The notes under the pieces are model-generated. The model saw only the letters and a program-made list of their open reading frames with translations. It made no database searches and was not told the DNA's origin. The position numbers were made by a program, and so were the translations under genes. 64,000 nt of DNA from Barthelona sp. PCE (lineage: Eukaryota; Metamonada: BaSk clade), in contig JAUFOR010000004.1 in assembly GCA_040285745.1 (NCBI GenBank), forward strand, positions 1,178,001 to 1,242,000. Reading direction: 5' to 3'. Below are positions 58,394-64,000 of this stretch, piece after piece. Positions within the stretch are counted from its first letter, which is position 1. Each line of letters opens with the position of its first letter.

Positions 58394-58888
58394 TTACTTC
58401 TTTTCATAGACTTGGAAGGCGTAGTTCATTGGATGATCATCATCCATTTTCCAACGCTCAGCAACAATTCTGTTGAAATAACTTCTCCAGTTAACCGGGA
58501 ACACGTGCTCTCCTTCGATGGATTGATAAATACGGGTGATATACAAACGATCACAATATGAAATTGCTTCTTCGTATACTGACTCACCTCCACATATCCA
58601 GATGCTCCTTTCTGTCTTCTTTGCGTGTGCTAAGGCAGTCAAAAACGATGAACAAGGGATACAATTTTGTTCATCATTTTCATACCCGCTCTTTGATAGA
58701 ATAAAATACAATGTTGTGTCGTCCAGCTGGCCCTCTTCCTCCATGTACTCAAAAGTGCCGCGTCCCAGAATGGCAGCGCTTCCCTTGACCTTATCAAGAA
58801 AATAATGTGTGTCTTCATCTATCATCCCCGTGCTGCATATACAGTTGTTTTCAGCGACGGCAACAATGATATTAACAGAACTCATCAT
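58394..58888 (-). CDS. Dihydrofolate reductase, stand-alone, with shortened Met20 loop
   Basis: The frame extends to an ATG at 58924, but TTTTCAACCTTT lies between it and an ATGATG at 58883-58888, so the start is placed at 58888 (164 aa; 176 from the outer ATG). DHFR motifs: VNIIVAVAENNCI, AILGRGTFEY (family I-M-G-R-x-T-W-E), IWICGGESVYEEA (G-G-x-x-x-Y-E), DRLYITRI, GEHVFP and YAFQVYEKK. The catalytic Asp aligns with E. coli D27 (16 residues before the GR pair, as in E. coli). The Met20 loop is four residues short: the usual I-G-x-x-x-x-(L/M)-P-W is replaced by ICSTGMIDED, losing the invariant Trp and Gly. It makes tetrahydrofolate with NADPH if active. It is not fused to thymidylate synthase. 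Confidence 0.8.
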   Translation of the reverse strand: MMSSVNIIVAVAENNCICSTGMIDEDTHYFLDKVKGSAAILGRGTFEYMEEEGQLDDTTLYFILSKSGYENDEQNCIPCSSFLTALAHAKKTERSIWICGGESVYEEAISYCDRLYITRIYQSIEGEHVFPVNWRSYFNRIVAERWKMDDDHPMNYAFQVYEKK

Positions 58889-59055
58889 CTGAAACTTCGT
58901 TAAAGGTTGAAAACTAAAAAACATTGCTCTTTACTATAAACGTCATTTTTTTACGCTGACTACGCGCAATATGATACTGGAATGGTGTTAGGATGATACA
59001 AAAGTCAGGTACAGAATGAGAACTAATAATTCTAGGACAGCTTAAAATTGATTTA

Positions 59056-59171
59056 TTACTCTTCTAAAGGCTTGCTCAAGTCAAAATCTGATGCCAATGA
59101 AAGATGCTCTGAAAGCAGCGAGTGTAGCGTCATTGAAAGCACGTCCTCCGTCAACTTAACAGCTACAGAAC
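59056..59171 (-). other. Out-of-frame continuation of the CFAP65-like coding sequence
   Basis: If one copy of the 20-bp tandem repeat at 59226 is ignored, the CFAP65 frame runs on without a stop to TAATAA (first TAA at 59056-59058). This would add 56 residues, including VKLTEDVLSMTLHSLLSEHL and SLASDFDLSKPLEE. The composition is coding-like, so this looks like the ancestral C-terminus, now out of frame. Confidence 0.6.
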
Positions 59172-62100
59172 TCACATCAGCGGTTGCTTCAGTACGCTGC
59201 TTCTTATTACAATCTGCACGATGCGATGAGATACGATCTCTAGCAATGAGATACGATCTCTAGCAATGAGATCCTCTATCTTCAAAGATCTTATGGGTAC
59301 ATCGACATGAGCAAGTTCCTGAAGAGTTTGAGACAACAACTCACTGAAAACATCGTTAAATACATTACTCTCTACTGATTCGGGTAACAGGCTGAGCACA
59401 AGCGGATCTACTGGTTCGAGATCAGGCATTGTCACTCTTTCAATCTTGGTATGCACTGCTGGAATTGTACTGGTAAATTTATCCTCGAAAATATCCGCAA
59501 ATGTATCCTTATTTGTGTAGGTACAACACTTGACTGTGAAGTACTGTACGAAATCGCAATCTTCTCTCTTGAGTAGACGCGGTTTAACGGTCTGAGCTAC
59601 GTTATACTCAGCAGTGGTCAATAAACGCGGAACTCCGTTTTTATCCCTGAGCAGCGTGCCAAAGTCCGCACGCTTTGATCGCAATAGGGATGAAATCGTC
59701 GGAGCAGTCATTACAGAAGGACGAGGTGCATCCACGGGCATGATACGCGTCTTCCTCGATTTCTTTTGTGACACTGAGCTAACTGTCATGGCATGACCAT
59801 CGCTCGTGATCTCCTCGCCTTCTTCTTCGATACGGCGTCTGATATTCTCCTCTTGATCATTGAATTTATCCAACAACTTGTGTGATGTGAAGACTACTGG
59901 CAAGTTGATATCTGTGATCATCGGCACAGTTGGGCTGTGATAAGTGAGCATGACGAGCGCAGTCGACTGGGGATCAATGACACCACGACGTGGCAGACAG
60001 TCGATCGAAGGACCGAAAGTCGCCCTCAGTTGGTCCAATTCAACATACCATTCGACACCATCCTTCGATGTATTCTGGATTTCAAACACCTGGCGGTTGA
60101 TTGTGCTGCACATAACAACGTCTTCCACCATCTGAGGCTCAAAGCGAACGCCAAGATGGGGCAGTTGCTGGTCTTCAAACTCTGCAATATCTTGATGCTC
60201 AAAGTCCATGACTCCCTTACCGTGAACAGATATCTCGTGGCTGGAAACACCACTTGAATCAACTGCATTGACTGGTTGAGCAGTTGCACGAAGATGCAAA
60301 ATGTAGCTCATAATTTCAATGGGCAGGAATTCATACTCTATATAACCCAAGCTCTCAGCGGGCACAATGATAGGATCCACCGGGAACTTAAAGATTTGGA
60401 ATCCATAGTTTTCTTCCTTGATTGATTCAATAGAGGTTGGATCTATCTTGACCTTTATATCGTGGTGTGACGGATTATACACGGGGATGTACTGTTTGAA
60501 GGGTGCTGAAATGGCTAGGGGAACAGGGAGCGCGTGTACGGTTGATGGGATGAAACAGAAATGTTCAACGTTCGTAAGGTTTGAGAAATTAAACTCGAGT
60601 GGGATAGCTGCGCCGTTTTTGACAGAAAACATGGCTGATACGTTACGGTGCCAGCATGAATCCATGAGATTAGGATGAATGTTCATCGTTACCTCCTGGC
60701 TTTCACCGGGCTCGAGGCTGAACTTCGTCGGCCTGATCATGAAATCCGTGGCATCGCTGACGAGGTCGAGTGATAGCTCCTCGCCGTACGCTAGGTTACA
60801 GTGGGCCGTTACAAGACCGCTGTTCTTGAACAAGAAACGGGTGCTCTCATGGGCACGTGCATCAAATGCCAAACGCATTTTCTGTAACGCCTGGACAACG
60901 GTGGAATTGCTGTCTATCTTGTTGTTGCGCAACTCAGAGCGGTCAATAGCAAGCTTATTATTGAAACCCTGTACATCAATTATTGACGTGGCCACCGTCT
61001 TGGGGATATCAAACGATCTGAAATCGACAATCTCGACCCGTGGGAAGACTCCCTCGCCCTTGACCGTATACTTTAGAATATCGCTCTTTCCCGGTAAAAT
61101 TATACAAACTTCAGACTCCCATTTGCCAACCGTGACTGGATTCCAGTTAATGGCAATTGGGTACCTTGAGTTGGCTGCAATCTCGTGCTCAGTGCTCTCC
61201 AATTGTAGCGTAGAATCCTCAACGGTGGTTTGGAACTTAACAATTGAATCTGAGGAATTAACTACAATGAACTCCATCTTTCTAGTCGTTCTCACCTCAA
61301 CATAACCAAAGTCTAACTCTGTCGGGTCCACGCTAAGCTCTGCGTTTGCTGTGCGGGTCCAAACTGAGATCTTCTTCTCGACTACCTCAACTCCGTTCAT
61401 TGGATCGAGCGGCTGAAGCATCATTGTGAAGAAAAACTGTCTGCGACCAGAAACTGTCGGTTTGAAGAACATTTCCAGCTCTGTGTGCTCGTATGGGTAC
61501 AGTGTCAGCTCTTTGTTACAACTAAACTCATCTGAAAGATCCAACACGGTGATCTTTAAGGGATACGCGTTCTTATTGGACACGGGAATCATACACGAGC
61601 CCTCTGAGTTAATGCATGTTGTAGGGAAGAAAACGGGGTTCGGACACTCAATGTCAGGTGTCTCGCACACAAAATGTGCAGTGAATGCTTCCATTTGCGA
61701 ATTCAGGCGGAGTGGAATTGTTGTGGCGCCCAGTGACCCCACCCTGAGAACACGCATCTCCCTCTTCTTAAGGATACCACACACGTCGTGTATTTGATAA
61801 AACATCGGCAATTCGGCGCGATTGGTAAGTATAAAAGACTGGGTTGTTGTTGGATCGCAACCTGGTGGGAACTGAATGATGTTCTCGCTGTTCAGCTGCT
61901 TCGGCTCCAGCGTGTGTCTTGTCAGCTGAGTGACAAGGAACTTAGGTGAGACTAGCGTAACAACCTCAGAATGAGGAGGATGAACGATACCTGAGTGGAA
62001 TCTGAAGTGACGCTGGGATTTCGCCTGGGCAAATATCTGGGCCCTCGCCTGCAATGGAAGCTGATGGTGGGTGAGAGCTAAATCAACCACAATAGTACCA

Positions 62101-63596
62101 TAAGGCTGGAGATCAATAATATCCGTATCGGATATAACCTCCTCATCACAGATGACATGAACCTCCTGTTTATATCCAACCGTCGATGTGACATGCACCT
62201 GAGACGATCCCCCAGTCATCAAGAATCTATTTTGGTTGATCACAAAAGATGGTGTCAGTGAATAATGTGACTTGAGCAATGGTGGTGGTCTCACCTCGTT
62301 ACAGTAACCGGTGCACAGCATATGTAGCGTAACGGTCTGACCACCATGGACAATAAAATCTACCTTTGAGTAATGCTGAATCGGCTTTTCACACGTGAAG
62401 TTAACAACCAAGCATGTGTAACTCTTCCGATCAACAACACCAGTCGTCTGCGATAGTTTAAACACGCTGCTGGGGTCTGCCACCGTCCACGTGATTGGCA
62501 TCGTGCTATGATTGTGCAACACAACCTGCCTTGTCACGGATGCTCCAATGTGGACCTGACCAAAGTTGATGAGGTCTGGCTCTAATTGGGCAACTGCAGG
62601 CACAACGTCTCCCTTGAGCACAAGCTTAGGGCCAACGCCAGAGGATAATTGGAAATCTACGGTTGTAGAAAGTGGGAGATCCGCCCACTGTGGCAAGAAG
62701 GTTACATGAACTGTCTGATCTGAGCGTGGTGGGATTGAACCGTACGCTGGTGTTACGAAAAATGGAGTTTTGTAATCGCCATCAAATTTGACTGCTTTCC
62801 AATTAACGGTAACCTCTGTTGGATTCGAGAGTAAAACTTCAGCTCTTTTGCTCGTCTCGCTAACAACTTCACCAAAATCGATAGATTTTTCATCACAGAT
62901 CAAGAACGGATACTTACCTATACCTTTCAATGCAATTTCTACTGAATCTGCTCCTTTAACCTTAAAAACAGCCTTAGATAAATGAGAAAATGCCTTTTTT
63001 GGTGAAAATGATACATATACAGACATTTTTGACTCTGACGGCACAATACCTACAGGTTTATCGACTGAAAAAGGTTCTTCAATCTTGATATTATAGTGTA
63101 AGTCAACTTGGCCATCGTTCGATATCGTTACGGGTATTGTTTCGGTTTCATTGACCGACACAAAGCCGAACTCGAGATCTGAAGGGATAGTAAAACTCAA
63201 TCGAGGGGTGTAAGCAACAGCTTTAATAAAAAATGAACCACGTTCTGTCTTAAATTCGATAAAATCCTTTACGGGCTCCATCTTGATGGGGCGGAACTTC
63301 AACGGGAAGACGTGAAGACGCCCTGATGCAAGGCGAACAGGATCAGGAAAAGGAAGTTCTAGAGTTGGATGTTTAGGGAGCTTAAACCTGATTCTCTGCA
63401 AATGGTGTGCAACATTCTTGATGGGGAGGTTGAATATGTACTCACCTCCTGGTTCCCAATTCCTGAATTCAATGATAGAGGGACAAGAGAAACCAAAGAA
63501 ACGCTCTCGGTCACTTTCCGAAAGAACTTCAGGGTCTCCGCTTCCCTGGTCGAACACGAACGTCGAGCTCGTTACTCGTTCGATCTTTGATGTCAT
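59172..63596 (-). CDS. CFAP65: CFAP65-like axonemal protein with ASH/MSP-type repeats; C-terminus frameshifted
   Basis: 1474 aa. The N-terminus FFGFSCPSIIEFRNWEPGGE then YIFNLPIKNV matches the CFAP65 (CCDC108) opening (W-x-x-G-G-E-Y-x-x-x-L-x-x-K-N-V). It is followed by repeated ~100-residue Ig-like ASH/MSP modules: LEFGFVSVNETETIPVTISN, IDFGEVVSETSKRAEVLLSN, INFGQVHIGASVTRQVVLHN, LDFGYVEVRTTRKMEFIVVN. CFAP65 is a central-apparatus protein needed for flagellar motility. The last ~24 residues come from a shifted frame after a 20-bp tandem duplication; without it the protein would be ~1506 aa. HYDIN, CFAP47 and DLEC1 share ASH modules and are alternatives. The start follows TATCCCTTTCT. Confidence 0.72.
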   Translation of the reverse strand: MTSKIERVTSSTFVFDQGSGDPEVLSESDRERFFGFSCPSIIEFRNWEPGGEYIFNLPIKNVAHHLQRIRFKLPKHPTLELPFPDPVRLASGRLHVFPLKFRPIKMEPVKDFIEFKTERGSFFIKAVAYTPRLSFTIPSDLEFGFVSVNETETIPVTISNDGQVDLHYNIKIEEPFSVDKPVGIVPSESKMSVYVSFSPKKAFSHLSKAVFKVKGADSVEIALKGIGKYPFLICDEKSIDFGEVVSETSKRAEVLLSNPTEVTVNWKAVKFDGDYKTPFFVTPAYGSIPPRSDQTVHVTFLPQWADLPLSTTVDFQLSSGVGPKLVLKGDVVPAVAQLEPDLINFGQVHIGASVTRQVVLHNHSTMPITWTVADPSSVFKLSQTTGVVDRKSYTCLVVNFTCEKPIQHYSKVDFIVHGGQTVTLHMLCTGYCNEVRPPPLLKSHYSLTPSFVINQNRFLMTGGSSQVHVTSTVGYKQEVHVICDEEVISDTDIIDLQPYGTIVVDLALTHHQLPLQARAQIFAQAKSQRHFRFHSGIVHPPHSEVVTLVSPKFLVTQLTRHTLEPKQLNSENIIQFPPGCDPTTTQSFILTNRAELPMFYQIHDVCGILKKREMRVLRVGSLGATTIPLRLNSQMEAFTAHFVCETPDIECPNPVFFPTTCINSEGSCMIPVSNKNAYPLKITVLDLSDEFSCNKELTLYPYEHTELEMFFKPTVSGRRQFFFTMMLQPLDPMNGVEVVEKKISVWTRTANAELSVDPTELDFGYVEVRTTRKMEFIVVNSSDSIVKFQTTVEDSTLQLESTEHEIAANSRYPIAINWNPVTVGKWESEVCIILPGKSDILKYTVKGEGVFPRVEIVDFRSFDIPKTVATSIIDVQGFNNKLAIDRSELRNNKIDSNSTVVQALQKMRLAFDARAHESTRFLFKNSGLVTAHCNLAYGEELSLDLVSDATDFMIRPTKFSLEPGESQEVTMNIHPNLMDSCWHRNVSAMFSVKNGAAIPLEFNFSNLTNVEHFCFIPSTVHALPVPLAISAPFKQYIPVYNPSHHDIKVKIDPTSIESIKEENYGFQIFKFPVDPIIVPAESLGYIEYEFLPIEIMSYILHLRATAQPVNAVDSSGVSSHEISVHGKGVMDFEHQDIAEFEDQQLPHLGVRFEPQMVEDVVMCSTINRQVFEIQNTSKDGVEWYVELDQLRATFGPSIDCLPRRGVIDPQSTALVMLTYHSPTVPMITDINLPVVFTSHKLLDKFNDQEENIRRRIEEEGEEITSDGHAMTVSSVSQKKSRKTRIMPVDAPRPSVMTAPTISSLLRSKRADFGTLLRDKNGVPRLLTTAEYNVAQTVKPRLLKREDCDFVQYFTVKCCTYTNKDTFADIFEDKFTSTIPAVHTKIERVTMPDLEPVDPLVLSLLPESVESNVFNDVFSELLSQTLQELAHVDVPIRSLKIEDLIARDRISLLEIVSHRIVQIVIRSSVLKQPLM
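59226..59272 (+). repeat. 20-bp tandem duplication in CFAP65 3' coding end
   Basis: Unit atgagatacgatctctagca at 59226-59245 and again, identical, at 59246-59265, then a 7-base partial copy. A 20-bp insertion shifts the minus-strand frame by two bases and brings in a TGA at 59172-59174. Confidence 0.95.
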
Positions 63597-63987
63597 TAGA
63601 AAGGGATAAATTCGCTAAAACGAAATACAAGCACAATATATCAATATGGTGCTTCCTCACGATGTTTATGTTATATCTATAAGCAGCTAAGCCCCATAAA
63701 TAAAGGATGAAAGGCTCACATGCAAAAAGCCTGCTCAAAAAGGTTCTTCTTTATATATCACATATACGAATCCATCAAAATACTCATAGTATATTTTTAC
63801 TCCACATAGAGCGATACAAACTCCGAAGAAACACATCCATTTAAAAAACTCATAAATAAACAAATATTCAAGAGATAGTGTGTTCCAGCGGTTTTGTTCC
63901 ATTTGAAGTGCCAAAAAACCGCACATACTACAACAAAAATACTGTTTACGCATATTTTCCCTTTCCCGCTTTTGACTTTTAATAGCG
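63597..63987. promoter_or_regulatory. 391-bp divergent intergenic region with two initiator-like motifs
   Basis: The CFAP65 side has TTTATCCCTTTCT ending at 63599. The plus side has TTTTCCCTTTCCCGC (63955-63969) upstream of ATG 63988. A 72-codon minus-strand frame (63735-63953) with one hydrophobic stretch lies between but has no pyrimidine motif before its ATG, so it is not called. No RNA gene seen. Confidence 0.4.
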
Positions 63988-64000
63988 ATGAGCCAAGACA
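63988..64000 (+). CDS. Start of an unidentified gene running off the right edge
   Basis: ATG at 63988-63990 encodes M-S-Q-D before the window ends. It is called because TTTTCCCTTTCCCGC lies ~20 bases upstream, the same arrangement as at well-supported genes here. The product cannot be inferred from four residues. Confidence 0.45.

Noticed and set aside
58889-58924. Outer ATG of DHFR
   Set aside because: The pyrimidine motif TTTTCAACCTTT lies downstream of it and the 12 extra residues are not part of the DHFR fold. Kept only as an alternative start.
63735-63953. 72-aa hydrophobic minus-strand frame
   Set aside because: No promoter-like motif before its ATG and AT-biased content; it sits in a divergent promoter region.
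1-64000. tRNA, rRNA, CRISPR or bacterial operon features
   Set aside because: No B-box-like GGTTCGAATCC, no rRNA-like stretch and no spaced direct repeats were seen; the gene content is eukaryotic.

Overview
The window comes from the nuclear genome of a flagellated, intron-poor protist. Almost every gene is one uninterrupted reading frame, including a 13.4 kb dynein heavy chain. TAA, TAG and TGA all end genes, so the code looks standard. Gaps between genes are mostly short, and many starts sit just downstream of a pyrimidine-rich initiator-like motif (TCTCCCTTT or TTTTCACC types). Dynein-2, CFAP65, APC8, cyclin H, a CENP-X-like protein and an MRP-type ABC transporter all indicate a eukaryote. 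Compactness plus initiator-like promoters suggest a metamonad-like lineage (parabasalid or fornicate), but that placement is inference.

Left third (1-19.4 kb): a partial EF-hand/WD40 gene runs off the left edge and is divergent to a small CENP-X-like histone-fold gene. Two giant tandem paralogs follow (1573 and 1582 aa; signal peptide, beta-rich ectodomain, Cys-rich module, about nine membrane helices). Next come an APC8/CDC23-like TPR protein, a multi-pass membrane protein with a long disordered tail, and two coiled-coil proteins.

Middle (19.6-42.2 kb): cyclin H, an Ipi3/WDR18-like WD40 protein, two small genes (one hidden and apparently frameshifted), an ABCC transporter with an odd NBD2 Walker A, and three propeller-like proteins of unknown function. 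The most unusual gene here combines a propeller-like region, coiled coil, protein kinase, HECT domain and a RING2-like zinc domain in one 1397-aa protein. A 4.2 kb hAT transposon with an intact transposase and imperfect terminal inverted repeats follows.

Right third (42.4-64 kb): a cyclic-nucleotide phosphodiesterase, the dynein-2 (IFT) heavy chain, a stand-alone DHFR with a shortened Met20 loop, and a CFAP65-like axonemal protein whose C-terminus is frameshifted by a 20-bp tandem duplication. The first four codons of another gene lie at the right edge. Dynein-2 and CFAP65 form a small ciliary neighbourhood. I saw no rRNA, tRNA or CRISPR array.
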